30,594 bases of DNA from CAZMYO01 sp964570525 (GCA_964570525.1 CAZMYO010000003.1:1-30594); one strand, 5' to 3'. Positions 1 to 8,269 are shown, numbered from the stretch's first letter. The notes: generated from the letters alone by a model not told the origin. Translations and numbers: made by a program.

Positions 1-276
1 GGAATGTTTGAAGTTTCCTTGAGCCAGCCGGCCGCTAGCGACGCGGTGTTTGATTATTGGCTGGTTGGAGTGGAGGAAGCCAACGCCGCTCCCATCCCCG
101 TAGCCGGTCCTTTACCGAGTGATCCGGTATCTCCTCCGCCAGATAACGGAATAGTTGTTCCTGTCTTCGACCCTGCCTCATCAACGCCACCGGTTGACCC
201 CGCCCTGTCTCCGATACCTGCCCCGCCGGCAGGCGGGCCGGATTTAGAGGCGACTTCAAGCTTGGCGACACCGTAA
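1..276 (+). CDS. C-terminal end of an unidentified protein (5' end outside window)
   Basis: The frame is open from the first base of the window and ends at TAA 274-276. An ATG lies at 4-6, but nothing supports it as the true start, so this is treated as the tail of a longer gene. The visible ~90 residues are low-complexity and rich in Pro, Ser, Ala and Asp (many PP, DP and SP pairs), which looks like a disordered or cell-wall-spanning tail. The stretch encoding PAPPAGGPD contains a GC palindrome (about 222-236) of the type repeated across this window, so part of the tail may derive from that repeat. No domain is recognisable. The next gene (LamG protein) begins 95 bp downstream on the same strand. 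Confidence 0.6.
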   Translation, partial: GMFEVSLSQPAASDAVFDYWLVGVEEANAAPIPVAGPLPSDPVSPPPDNGIVVPVFDPASSTPPVDPALSPIPAPPAGGPDLEATSSLATP

Positions 277-321
277 CGAAGTGCTCGCGTGTTGTGTATT
301 AAGTATTGGGAGATATCAACT

Positions 322-337
322 CCCCGCTTGGGCGGGG
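322..337. repeat. Short GC palindrome (CCCCGC/GCGGGG)
   Basis: CCCCGC, a short TTGG-type spacer, then GCGGGG. It lies in the 95-bp gap before the LamG gene. There is no T-run after the stem, so it does not look like a rho-independent terminator. It belongs to the family of short GC palindromes scattered through the window. Confidence 0.5.
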
Positions 338-371
338 AATGGCGGGCAATTTGGAAATTTGACATTAAATT

Positions 372-2399
372 ATGCGTCGTTTCTTCTCGACCATTATCGT
401 TCTAGCCGCAATTGTGGCCTCACTGTCTGCCTGGTTTATTCCTCGTGCCAAGGCCCTAACTTTAAACGTTAGTTTACAGAAGAGTCTGCCAGCCGGCACC
501 CTAAATAATGGCCTAGTTGGTCACTGGACTTTTGACGCGCCGGATGTAAGTGTCGCTGGCGCTAAGATATTTGATATGACGCCCACCTCAACTCCGCTTC
601 ATGGCAAAGTGAACGGCGGAACCATCCCCGCAGTCAAAGGTAAAATTGGCCAAGCGGGGAATTTTAATGGAACATCCCATTTTCTAAGAATGAATCCGAG
701 CGGGACTGCTACTTTCAGACTACGCACGGGACTTACCTTTGTCGCCTGGGTGAAAACAACCAGTACGGACGCCACCGCGGCATATGCTGGCGATGGAGCC
801 GTTAATATAATTGGAGATAGCACTAATAATGTAAATGTTGGATGGGGGGTAACTTCCGGCAAGCTCACCTACAATCATTACAATGCGGGATGGTCCACTG
901 TGCAATCATCGGGAACGGTAAATGACAATGCCTGGCATTTTGTAGCGGTTACTCATAAATCATCCAGTGGGGCCATCCAATTGTATATTGATGGCAAAAG
1001 AGATGGTGCGGGAACCATAACCTATGATGCCGCTGGCGCCACTGGTTTTGACACCATCGGCGCCGGGTATCTTAATCAGGATCCATTTGACGGCTCGCTG
1101 GATGAGGTCCGCATTTATAGTCGCGATCTCTCCTACAAAGAAATCACCCAGCTTTATCAAATGGGCGGTGGAACAGGTAATAAAACCCTCCCCGCCACCT
1201 CAAACCTCAACACCGGCCTCCAAGGTTGGTGGACGTTTGACGGAGCCGATGTGAATACCACGCAAGTTTTGGATAAAAGCGGATTGAATAAAAATGGCAC
1301 AAGGACAGCGCTTGCTTTGGTGAGCGGACGAATTGGACAGGGAGGGAGGTTTAATGGCTCGTCAAGTCTGGTTAACCCCGGTTCGGTTTCTACTGCCGTT
1401 AACTCTGTTGGATTTTGGATGAAAACGACAAGCTCCACCACCAAAATTATTGACCTTAATGGAACGGCCAGCATCGAAGTTATTGGAAACATCATTACAG
1501 CCAACAATTTTACCAGCCCCACAATTTATGTTAATGGAGTTGTTACTTCAACAATAACAATGGGAAAGTGGAACTTTATAGTTGTAACCACAGGGACAAG
1601 TATAAATGCTAGCGCGGTAACACTTGGACAAATTGGCTCAAATTTCTATCTTGGTTTCTTGGATGATGTTCGTATTTGGAACAGAGCGTTATCAGCTAAA
1701 GAAATCACTCGGCTGTACCAAATGGGCGGCGGTACGGTAAACACGACAATCGTGGCGACCCCTAATCTTAATACTAGCCTCGTGGGTTTCTGGACGTTTG
1801 ATGGGCCGAACATCAACCAAACGCAAATTCTGGATATGAGCGGCAGCAGCAATACCGGAACTAGGACGGCCATCGCTTTCGCAAAAGGAAAAATTGGGCA
1901 AGCGGGATTATTTAATGGAACCAATTCTAAGGTTAGTTGCGGCACCGCTTCTAGCCTAAGCAACGCCACCGGGACAATGGCGCTTTGGTTTAAGGCTAGA
2001 TCCGGACAAGCTACTAATGCTAGAATTTTTGAAGTCGGTGATTCAAGCAATCGCGTTGGACTTTTCATCAATTCTTCTAATCAACTGGTTGCTTTTCCGC
2101 GATCAGGCGGAGTTAGTCTCACGCAGTCCAACACCTCTGCCTCTGTTAATGACAACAAATGGCATTTCGCGGCTTACAGCTGGAGTGCGAATAAATCCGT
2201 ATTTTACGTTGATGACGCAATAGTGAGTTCAAGAGCCGGCAATTTTTCGATTACCATGCCCACTAACCCCACTTGTTATATTGGTGAATTTATTGGTGAC
2301 GGAAGTTTTTTCTTTAGCGGTAGTATTGACGATGTCCGTTATTGGGGCCGCGAGCTCTCGGCCAAAGAAGTTGTGCGGGTGTATCAGCTGGGACTTTGA
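372..2399 (+). CDS. Secreted protein with three LamG (concanavalin A-like) domains
   Basis: 675 residues. The first 28 form a signal peptide: MRRFF, a hydrophobic core and a likely cleavage after RAKA. Three tandem LamG-type jelly-roll domains follow at about residues 45-265, 278-448 and 458-675. Each opens with an L-x-G-x-W-T-F-D motif and closes with D-[ED]-V-R-x-[WY]-x-R-x-L-S-x-K-E. The linkers after domains 1 and 2 both contain YQMGGGT, indicating internal duplication. The middle domain is about 50 residues shorter than the others. LamG modules commonly bind glycans or mediate adhesion, so an exported surface protein is the inference; no catalytic domain is visible. There is no Shine-Dalgarno site before the ATG. 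A 12-bp direct repeat flanks the gene (295-306 and 2402-2413). Confidence 0.85.
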   Translation: MRRFFSTIIVLAAIVASLSAWFIPRAKALTLNVSLQKSLPAGTLNNGLVGHWTFDAPDVSVAGAKIFDMTPTSTPLHGKVNGGTIPAVKGKIGQAGNFNGTSHFLRMNPSGTATFRLRTGLTFVAWVKTTSTDATAAYAGDGAVNIIGDSTNNVNVGWGVTSGKLTYNHYNAGWSTVQSSGTVNDNAWHFVAVTHKSSSGAIQLYIDGKRDGAGTITYDAAGATGFDTIGAGYLNQDPFDGSLDEVRIYSRDLSYKEITQLYQMGGGTGNKTLPATSNLNTGLQGWWTFDGADVNTTQVLDKSGLNKNGTRTALALVSGRIGQGGRFNGSSSLVNPGSVSTAVNSVGFWMKTTSSTTKIIDLNGTASIEVIGNIITANNFTSPTIYVNGVVTSTITMGKWNFIVVTTGTSINASAVTLGQIGSNFYLGFLDDVRIWNRALSAKEITRLYQMGGGTVNTTIVATPNLNTSLVGFWTFDGPNINQTQILDMSGSSNTGTRTAIAFAKGKIGQAGLFNGTNSKVSCGTASSLSNATGTMALWFKARSGQATNARIFEVGDSSNRVGLFINSSNQLVAFPRSGGVSLTQSNTSASVNDNKWHFAAYSWSANKSVFYVDDAIVSSRAGNFSITMPTNPTCYIGEFIGDGSFFFSGSIDDVRYWGRELSAKEVVRVYQLGL

Positions 2400-2446
2400 T
2401 ATGTATTAAGTATCATGCATAGCGTCCTCTTTTGTTCCCTTTTTCA

Positions 2447-3064
2447 CTACTCAATCACTTTATCAATCAAACCGTACTTTTTCGCTTCTTCGGCCTGAAG
2501 GAAATAGTCGCGATCCGTATCTTTCTCTATCGTCTTCAAATCCTTGCCGGTGGCTTTGGCTAAAACTTCGTTGAGCTTTTCTTTGATGCGCAGAATTCTT
2601 TCCGCTCGGATTTTGATGTCGCTCGCTTGCCCCTCCATGCCGCCCATTACCTGGTGAATCATAATTTCCGCGTTGGGGAGCGCCAGTCGTTTTCCTTTCG
2701 TGCCGGCGGCCAAGAGCACCGCTGCCATGCTGGCGGCAAGTCCGACACAGATGGTGCTCACATCCGGCTTGATATACTGCATGGTGTCGTAGATAGCCAT
2801 ACCCGCGGTTACGGAGCCGCCAGGGGAGTTGATGTAGATTTTGATGTCTTTATCCGGGCTTTGATTTTCCAAGAAAAGCAATTGGGCAATGATGACGTTG
2901 GCCACGCCGTCATCAATTTCGTTGCCTAAAAATATGATTCTATCTTGTAACAAGCGCGAATAAATATCATAAGCGCGTTCGCCATAATGGGTTTTCTCAA
3001 TGACGGTGGGAATGAGATATTGGGAAGAACTCGGACTTGATTTTGGTATTATATTCTGCGTCAT
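2447..3064 (-). CDS. clpP: ATP-dependent Clp protease proteolytic subunit ClpP
   Basis: 205 residues, the normal length. ClpP forms a tetradecameric cytoplasmic serine-protease chamber fed by ClpX or ClpA/C ATPases. The catalytic triad is visible: Ser112 in GLAASMAA, His137 in MIHQVMGG and Asp186 in DTDRDYF, with spacing of 25 and 49 residues as in the E. coli enzyme. The oxyanion and handle region INSPGGSVTAG is intact. The start is the ATG at 3062-3064; about 15 polar residues before the core may be a short propeptide. No ClpX or trigger factor gene is adjacent. It lies tail-to-tail with the LamG gene (47 bp between stops) and downstream of tRNA-Asn on the same strand. Confidence 0.97.
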   Translation of the reverse strand: MTQNIIPKSSPSSSQYLIPTVIEKTHYGERAYDIYSRLLQDRIIFLGNEIDDGVANVIIAQLLFLENQSPDKDIKIYINSPGGSVTAGMAIYDTMQYIKPDVSTICVGLAASMAAVLLAAGTKGKRLALPNAEIMIHQVMGGMEGQASDIKIRAERILRIKEKLNEVLAKATGKDLKTIEKDTDRDYFLQAEEAKKYGLIDKVIE

Positions 3065-3332
3065 ATCATTATTTTAAGTAATCAATTATTAAACTATTAA
3101 ATTGCTAAATTGTTAATTTTCAATTTAGATTGGATGTATAACCAGCATACCAACTTTTATCAGTTTTGTTTTCTAGGAGATAAACAAAAAACATATTAAG
3201 TTGTTTTGGCCGCGTAAAGCTCGCTTGGCTCGCCACGCGGCTCACGCAAAATTTTTATAAACAAAATTTAATTATCATATCAACACTGGCTTGCCACGCG
3301 ATGAACGTAGCTTTAGCGGAGTGAATTTTGCG
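3065..3332. other. Intergenic region between clpP and tRNA-Asn
   Basis: AT-rich, with no supported gene. CACGCAAAATT at 3243-3253 is the exact inverted complement of AATTTTGCGTG at 3324-3334. The second arm runs into the CCA end of the tRNA-Asn gene. CCGCGT at 3210-3215 and ACGCGG at 3236-3241 form a further small hairpin. These could shape the 3' trailer of the tRNA transcript. No clear minus-strand promoter for clpP was found here. Confidence 0.4.
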
Positions 3333-3407
3333 TGGCTCCCGGGGCTGGGATCGAACCAGCGAAATCCACGTTAACAGCGTGGCGTTGTACCACTCAACTA
3401 CCCGGGA
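3333..3407 (-). tRNA. tRNA-Asn (anticodon GUU), CCA encoded
   Basis: Read on the minus strand. The 7-bp acceptor TCCCGGG/CCCGGGA closes. The D stem is GTTG/CAAC. The anticodon stem CCACG/CGTGG holds the 7-base loop CTGTTAA with anticodon GTT. The T stem GCTGG/CCAGC holds loop TTCGATC. The discriminator is G, and CCA (TGG on the plus strand, 3333-3335) is encoded. All stems pair perfectly, so the gene looks functional. A broken copy of its 5' end lies about 90 bp upstream. Confidence 0.95.
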
Positions 3408-3454
3408 AAATGATATTTGTTTCATTGACAAGACATTCTCGGAAGCAGAGCGAG

Positions 3455-3506
3455 TAACCACTCCCCGCCAGAGGCGGGTCCGCCTTTGGCGGAAACTACC
3501 CGGGAA
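3455..3506 (-). pseudogene. Broken tRNA-Asn 5' fragment carrying a 30-bp double-hairpin insert
   Basis: On the minus strand, TCCCGGGTAGTT and GAGTGGT from the 5' end of tRNA-Asn are present but separated by exactly 30 bp (3464-3493). Removing those 30 bp restores 20 bp identical to the functional tRNA-Asn 75-100 bp away (plus-strand ACCACTC then AACTACCCGGGAA). After GAGTGGT the similarity ends, so this is a fragment and not a gene. It shows a past duplication of the tRNA-Asn 5' end and then insertion of a repeat into its D region. Confidence 0.75.
3464..3493 (-). repeat. 30-bp double-palindrome element inserted in tRNA-Asn fragment
   Basis: On the minus strand it reads as unit 1, TCCGCCAAAGGCGGA, then unit 2, CCCGCCTCTGGCGGG. 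Each is a 6-bp-stem, 3-base-loop hairpin. The same two-unit arrangement with similar bases occurs at 15880-15910 inside a broken tRNA-Val-like copy. Unit 1 alone occurs exactly in the hisS reading frame (16951-16965). Its borders here are defined by the interrupted tRNA sequence, with no obvious target duplication. Confidence 0.8.
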
Positions 3507-3533
3507 TGAGGCAACTTCAGTATAGCAAACAGA

Positions 3534-4493
3534 TTAGCGTAAAGTCAAAATCTTGGCCACCACTTCTTCAATGGTGCCGTCGGCGCTAAAACCGGCGGCT
3601 TTCTTGTGCCCGCCGCCGCCCAGTTTTTTAGCTAGCGCCGACACATCAATGTCGCTCCGCGTCGTTCGAAAACTTCCTTTGATTTTTCCGTCGGCAGTTT
3701 CCCGGAGAATCATGGCGATGGAGGTGTTTTCAAGGTTATTAAGAAAGTTAGCGATACCTTCGCTTTCCGCTTCGCTTACCTGATGTTGTTCAAGGTCAGC
3801 TTTAGTAATAAAGGTATAGGTGATGCTGGTTTTTTCATCTTTGGTAAGTCGGGAGAGAACCTTTCCCCATAAACGCAAGACTTCAACCGATTTATTTTTA
3901 ATCGTAGCATCGTTAATAAGGTTGTAGTTTCCGCCCGAGCGAATAAGCTCACTGCCAACCGCGAGAGCGATAGCCGAGGTGGCGGAGTTGGAGAAATTGC
4001 TGGTGTCGGTGGCGAGGCCGGTGAGGAGCGAGGTGGCCATTTTGGGGTTAATGGAGATGTTGTTGTGTCGAAAGTAATGGAAGAGCACTTCGCAGGTCGC
4101 GGCGGCGGCGGGAATTACCAAATTGATTTTACCGTAGTGTTCATTGGTGGCATGGTGGTCAATGTTGATAATCGTCGCCTGGTGATCGCGTACCAAATCA
4201 TAAACTCCCGCGTAACGCAGGTCTCCGGAATCCAAGAGAACAATGGTGTCAATCGCGCGCTCGGTAAATATTGTTGGATCGTGAACAACTTTTGAGCTGT
4301 GCGGAATAAAGTGGAGTTTTTGGTGCACGGGGGTAGCGCAAAAAATCGTAACATCCTTACCGAGGTTTACAAGATATTCATGAAAGGCCGTGGCCGCCCC
4401 CAAAGCGTCTCCGTCCGGATTTTGATGGGGGATTACCACCACCTTTCTGGCCTGTTGAATATGATTATGTATTTTTCTGGCGATTAGTTCCAT
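3534..4493 (-). CDS. nrnA: DHH/DHHA1 phosphoesterase, NrnA-like (nanoRNase / pAp phosphatase)
   Basis: 319 residues, the usual length for NrnA. The N-terminal DHH domain shows the metal-binding motifs HQNPDGDALGA (His23, Asp27, Asp29), LLDSGD (Asp88) and NIDHHATN (Asp112-His113-His114). The C-terminal DHHA1 domain ends with GGGGHKKAAG (about 292-301), which binds the substrate. Known members degrade 2-5 nt RNAs and dephosphorylate 3'-phosphoadenosine 5'-phosphate in the cytoplasm; which activity applies here is inferred from family only. The start is the ATG at 4491-4493. It is divergent from smc, sharing a ~160-bp promoter region, and convergent with nothing downstream except the tRNA-Asn fragment. 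Confidence 0.9.
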   Translation of the reverse strand: MELIARKIHNHIQQARKVVVIPHQNPDGDALGAATAFHEYLVNLGKDVTIFCATPVHQKLHFIPHSSKVVHDPTIFTERAIDTIVLLDSGDLRYAGVYDLVRDHQATIINIDHHATNEHYGKINLVIPAAAATCEVLFHYFRHNNISINPKMATSLLTGLATDTSNFSNSATSAIALAVGSELIRSGGNYNLINDATIKNKSVEVLRLWGKVLSRLTKDEKTSITYTFITKADLEQHQVSEAESEGIANFLNNLENTSIAMILRETADGKIKGSFRTTRSDIDVSALAKKLGGGGHKKAAGFSADGTIEEVVAKILTLR

Positions 4494-4534
4494 AGACTGT
4501 TTGTATTTCTTTCGAACTCCACATTCTACCTCTC

Positions 4535-4564
4535 TTGTCCCGATTTGTCAAGGCGTGATATAAT
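4535..4564 (+). promoter_or_regulatory. Predicted sigma-70 promoter of smc
   Basis: TTGTCC at 4535-4540, an 18-bp spacer, then the perfect TATAAT at 4559-4564. Transcription would start near 4571, inside the left arm of the 28-bp inverted repeat, so the mRNA leader is almost wholly that hairpin. Confidence 0.65.
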
Positions 4565-4642
4565 GTACGAAATACGAAAACTACGAAAGTTACGAAAATC
4601 GCTTAGTTCGCATGTTTCGTAGTTTTCGTATTTCGTACATTA
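4561..4642. repeat. 28-bp perfect inverted repeat in the smc leader
   Basis: 4561-4588 is the exact reverse complement of 4615-4642, with a 26-base loop. Each arm is built from degenerate TACGAAA units (TACGAAATACGAAAACTACG), and the units continue into the loop. The element starts within the -10 box and ends 12 bp before the smc ATG. Confidence 0.9.
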
Positions 4643-4653
4643 CTTCCGGAAGT

Positions 4654-7600
4654 ATGCATCTGAAAAGGCTGGAAATTCAAGGGTTCAAATCATTCGCCAA
4701 CAAAACCGTGTTGGATTTTTTACCGCCGAAAGACGGTGCTTTTAGTATTACGGCGATTGTTGGGCCAAACGGCGCCGGCAAGAGCAATATCACCGATGCT
4801 GTGCGCTGGGTAATGGGGGAGCAGAGTATGAAAAATGTCCGGGCGAAAAAAAGTGAAGACGTGATTTTCAACGGGTCGGAAACCAAGGGGGCGCTCTCCG
4901 CGGCGGAGGTGACCATGACCCTCGATAATATGGGCGAGAAAACCGGTTTGGATTTTTCCGAAATAGTCATCACTCGCCGGCTCTATCGCTCCGGCGAAAG
5001 CGAATATATCGTTAACAACAACCCCACCCGGCTTTTGGACATACATCTTCTTTTGGCCAAAGCCCGGTTTGCCGAGCATGCCTATAGCATCATTAGCCAA
5101 GGAATGATTGATCGGCTTTTAACCGTGAGTCCGGCCGAGCGCAAAGATTTTTTTGATGAGGCTTCCGGCATTAAAGAGCACCAGATCAAACAGCATCAAG
5201 CCATATTGAAACTAAATCGTTCCGATGAAAACATTAAGCAGGCGGAAATTTTGCTCAAAGAAGTTGAGCCGCATCTAAAACTCTTGGCTAAGCAGGTAAA
5301 AAAATTGGAGAAACGCCAGGAAGTGGAAATCGAGCTTATTGCTACCCAAGAAAAATACTACTTCACATTATATTTTAAAAATAAAGGGGACATTGACGAG
5401 ATTGAGGCAGAGCTCCGGCGAGTTGATAGCCAATATCGCACGTCCTTTGCCCAGCTCCAAACAATCCAGACCGAGCTCGCCGAGTTGGCCCAGGGCTCGT
5501 CACGCCAGGATACGTTTACGGCCATTCAAGCGCGTTATCAAGAAGCGCAGGCCGCTAAAAATAAACTCGAGCGCGAACTGATAATTCTCGAGGGGCAGCT
5601 CTCCGCCGAATATAATCAAACCGGCCAAAAAAATATCAGTTGGATTGAGGAAAAAATCACCGAACTTAAAAGCGCCGAGCAAAAGGTAGCCGCGGAGCTC
5701 ACCGTACTCGTTGCTGAAGCCGAGAAGGGCGCGGCGGCCGAAGCGGCGGGGCGAAAAATAGTGGAGAATTTATCTTTGGAACAGACCCAGCTAAAATTAA
5801 AAATCTCTCGTTTGCAAAGCCAGTTGTTTAAAGGCGAGGCCGAGCAGCGTTATTTGGAGTTTAGCGGAATGACCGCGGTAAAAGCAGTGCTTGAGTCCGG
5901 GCGGAGGCTTGGAAAAATTCATGGCCTCATCGCGCAATTGGGCGACGTGGCCGAGGAATACCGTTTGGCGCTGGAGGTGGCGGCGGGCAGCCATCTCTCA
6001 TCAATTGTGGTTGAGGACGAAGTGGTCGCGCGGCGGGCGATTGAGTATCTCCGGGAAAATAAATATGGCGTCGCCACATTTATGCCGCTCAACAAAATTC
6101 AGGGGCGAGTAGCAATTTTTGACATCGACCGATTACGCCGGGAAAAAGGAGTTATCGGACAAGCGCGCGAGCTTATCAAATACGATCCTATTTTTGAGCC
6201 CATCTTCTCGTTTATTTTAGGCCACACCTTGGTTGTGGAAGATTTAAAGGTCGCCGAGCGTTTGGGTTCAATCGGCTCGGCCTCGTCGGCAGGCAGGCGT
6301 GCTCGCCTGGTGACCCTGGCCGGGGACATTATTGACCAAAACGGGGTAATGCGCGGCGGCTACCGCACCCATAGAAATAATTTGAGTTTTTCTTCAAAAA
6401 TTTCGCTCAATCAGGAAGATCAAGTCGCCTTAGCCATGGCCGAGGTTGCCAGAATTGTCCACGAACTCGCGGAGCTCGAACGCGAGCTCGCCGCCGCCCA
6501 AGCCAGATTGGTTGACCTTACGGTCGCGGCAAAATCAGCCCTCCATAAATTGATTCTAGTTAAAGAAGAGCGCGAGGCAGTCGAACGAGACCGAGCCGGT
6601 TTGGCGGCGGAACTCAACCTCCTCAAAGCCAGTCCGGAAGAATATGGCGAACAGCTTAAAAAATTGGCTAAAGAAAAAATTCGCCTCGAAAAAACAATTC
6701 TGGCTCACAACGGCGGTATTGTAGAAGTCGAAACCGAAATTAAAAATTTTAACGACAAAGAAGAACAAAAGAAACAGCGGGTTTTTTCTTTGCAGAGTGA
6801 GATGCAAAATAAACAGGCCGAGGTAAATAATATCTTGAGCCAGCGAAATGATTGGCATGTTCAACTCGCTAAAGTAGAAACCAAGCAGGAAAACTTGGCC
6901 CAAGAGGTAATGAATGATATGAAGATGTCGTTACAATCCATTGCCGAACGAATGGGCAATGTAACCGTAGAGACGTTGCGCGCAACGTCTCTACAAGAAT
7001 TTGCCGAAACCATCGAGAAGTTAAAATATCAGTTAAGCCTGATTGGCGGCATTGACGAGGAAGTGGTAAAAGAGCACGGCGAAACCAAAGAGCGGTATGA
7101 TTTTCTGTCGACACAGCTTGCCGATCTGCGCCAGGCCAGCGCCGATCTGCGCCGCCTTATCGCCGAACTTGACGAGTTTATGAAAAAAAAGCGCGAGCAG
7201 GCTTTTAAAAAAATTCGCCAGGAATTTGACCGCTACTTTAAAGTTTTGTTTGGTGGCGGCATGGCCTCGCTCGAAGAGGTGTATGGGGAGGTAGAGGAGG
7301 AAAATTTGCCCGCCGAAGCTGTTAATTCAGGAGAGGTAGCTACAGCTTTGGTTGAAGATGACGGTATAGAAGAGAAAAAACGAAGACGGGAAAAAGTTTT
7401 AACCGGTATTGAAGTTATTGCCAATCCGCCGGGCAAAAAGGTAAAATATCTCAATATGCTTTCCGGCGGCGAGCGCACCCTTACTTCCATTGCCCTTATC
7501 TCGGCAATTTTATACCACAATCCCTCGCCGTTTGTGATACTGGACGAGGTTGAGGCCGCTTTGGACGAGGCGAACACACTTCGGTTCGCCAAAATTATAG

Positions 7601-7752
7601 CTGAACTGTCGTCTCACTCTCAATTCATCATTGTTACGCACAATCGCGTTACCATGCATGCTGCCAACGCCATCTATGGCGTAGTTATGGGTGGTGACGG
7701 TGTTTCCAAGCTTCTTAGTGTCAAGCTAAAAGAAGTACCGCAGTATAAATAA
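4654..7752 (+). CDS. smc: Chromosome segregation ATPase SMC
   Basis: 1,032 residues, shorter than the usual ~1,150-1,190. The ATPase head is split as expected. The N-terminal Walker A is GPNGAGKSN (about residues 37-45). At the C terminus are the signature LSGGERTLTS, Walker B VILDEVEAALDEAN and a VTHN switch. Two coiled coils flank a hinge at about 410-550 (GKIHGLIAQLGDVAEEYRLA onward). SMC dimers with kleisin partners organise and segregate the chromosome; no scpA or scpB is in this window. The ATG at 4654 is chosen because MHLKRLEIQGFKSFANKT is the canonical start. The frame is open 14 codons further upstream, but that part is the inverted repeat. Two palindrome-derived insertions sit in the frame: VETLRATSL (6967-6994) and SASSAGRRA near 6283-6306. 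Confidence 0.97.
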   Translation: MHLKRLEIQGFKSFANKTVLDFLPPKDGAFSITAIVGPNGAGKSNITDAVRWVMGEQSMKNVRAKKSEDVIFNGSETKGALSAAEVTMTLDNMGEKTGLDFSEIVITRRLYRSGESEYIVNNNPTRLLDIHLLLAKARFAEHAYSIISQGMIDRLLTVSPAERKDFFDEASGIKEHQIKQHQAILKLNRSDENIKQAEILLKEVEPHLKLLAKQVKKLEKRQEVEIELIATQEKYYFTLYFKNKGDIDEIEAELRRVDSQYRTSFAQLQTIQTELAELAQGSSRQDTFTAIQARYQEAQAAKNKLERELIILEGQLSAEYNQTGQKNISWIEEKITELKSAEQKVAAELTVLVAEAEKGAAAEAAGRKIVENLSLEQTQLKLKISRLQSQLFKGEAEQRYLEFSGMTAVKAVLESGRRLGKIHGLIAQLGDVAEEYRLALEVAAGSHLSSIVVEDEVVARRAIEYLRENKYGVATFMPLNKIQGRVAIFDIDRLRREKGVIGQARELIKYDPIFEPIFSFILGHTLVVEDLKVAERLGSIGSASSAGRRARLVTLAGDIIDQNGVMRGGYRTHRNNLSFSSKISLNQEDQVALAMAEVARIVHELAELERELAAAQARLVDLTVAAKSALHKLILVKEEREAVERDRAGLAAELNLLKASPEEYGEQLKKLAKEKIRLEKTILAHNGGIVEVETEIKNFNDKEEQKKQRVFSLQSEMQNKQAEVNNILSQRNDWHVQLAKVETKQENLAQEVMNDMKMSLQSIAERMGNVTVETLRATSLQEFAETIEKLKYQLSLIGGIDEEVVKEHGETKERYDFLSTQLADLRQASADLRRLIAELDEFMKKKREQAFKKIRQEFDRYFKVLFGGGMASLEEVYGEVEEENLPAEAVNSGEVATALVEDDGIEEKKRRREKVLTGIEVIANPPGKKVKYLNMLSGGERTLTSIALISAILYHNPSPFVILDEVEAALDEANTLRFAKIIAELSSHSQFIIVTHNRVTMHAANAIYGVVMGGDGVSKLLSVKLKEVPQYK
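6967..6994. repeat. 28-bp perfect palindrome inside smc coding sequence
   Basis: GTAGAGACGTTGCG followed by its exact complement. It is in frame and encodes VETLRATSL in the second coiled coil. Similar GTAGAGACGTTGC palindromes are known as interspersed repeats in several bacterial groups, notably cyanobacteria (recalled knowledge, not searched). Confidence 0.9.
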
Positions 7753-7766
7753 GGAACAAGGTGCTG

Positions 7767-7795
7767 TTGACACTCGGCTTACTTTATAGTATAGT
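7767..7795 (+). promoter_or_regulatory. Predicted strong sigma-70 promoter of rpsP
   Basis: TTGACA at 7767-7772, a 17-bp spacer, TATAGT at 7790-7795. It is 15 bp after the smc stop and 45 bp before rpsP. A second TATAAT occurs at 7814-7819 without a good -35. rpsP therefore need not depend on smc transcription. Confidence 0.75.
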
Positions 7796-7840
7796 AAAGG
7801 CGCTCTTCCCATCTATAATAGAATTTATTTTTATTTCATT

Positions 7841-8227
7841 ATGTTAACCATCCGTCTTCAACGCGTCGGAAAAAAGAAATTAGCCACCTATCGCCTTGTC
7901 ATTTCCGAGAAAGCGCGCGACCCGCACGATATCTATTTGGAAAATTTGGGTACCTTTAACCCTCATGCCAAAGAGAACGCTTTCCTGCCGAAAGCGGAAC
8001 GAATTAAATATTGGCTGGGGAAAGGCGCCGGCACTTCCGGTACCGTTCATAACCTGTTGGTAACGGCCGGAATTATTCAGGGTAAGAAACAGAAAGCGGT
8101 CTTCTTATCCGAAAAGCGCAAAAAGAAACTTGCTGAAAAAAAGTCCGCCACCGCCAAAGGCGGGCAGGCAAGCGGATCCGCCTCGGACGGAAAAACCGAG
8201 CCAGCAAGCGCCCCGGCAGCGAGTTAA
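7841..8227 (+). CDS. rpsP: 30S ribosomal protein bS16
   Basis: 128 residues. The first ~80 are a typical bS16 core: MLTIRLQRVGKKKLATYRLV, then NLGTFNPHA and YWLGKGAGTSGTVHNLL. bS16 is needed for 30S assembly. The remaining ~45 residues are a Lys/Ala/Ser-rich tail absent from most bS16 proteins. Part of it (AKGGQASGSASDG, 8154-8190) is encoded by GC palindromes of the repeat family found elsewhere. 17 bp there (8159-8175) recur exactly at 20870-20886, so the tail looks extended by repeat capture. There is no clear Shine-Dalgarno site. It has its own promoter and terminator. Confidence 0.95.
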   Translation: MLTIRLQRVGKKKLATYRLVISEKARDPHDIYLENLGTFNPHAKENAFLPKAERIKYWLGKGAGTSGTVHNLLVTAGIIQGKKQKAVFLSEKRKKKLAEKKSATAKGGQASGSASDGKTEPASAPAAS

Positions 8228-8242
8228 AATTATCTTAAACTG

Positions 8243-8269
8243 CGGTCGTCAATATGGCGGCCGTTTTTT
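8243..8269 (+). terminator. Rho-independent terminator after rpsP
   Basis: CGGTCG (8243-8248) pairs with CGGCCG (8258-8263), with one G-U pair and a 9-base loop, followed by six T. It separates rpsP from the arginase-family gene. Confidence 0.8.

Noticed and set aside
2627..2929. 100-residue plus-strand ORF opposite clpP
   Set aside because: Antisense shadow of a gene with a complete catalytic triad.
3421..3533. Small genes in the gap between tRNA-Asn and nrnA
   Set aside because: Explained by the broken tRNA-Asn fragment and its inserted palindromes; no start or coding signal.
4612..4653. Longer SMC N-terminus starting MFRSFRISYITSGS
   Set aside because: These codons are the right arm of the inverted repeat; SMC homology starts at MHLKRLEIQGF (4654).
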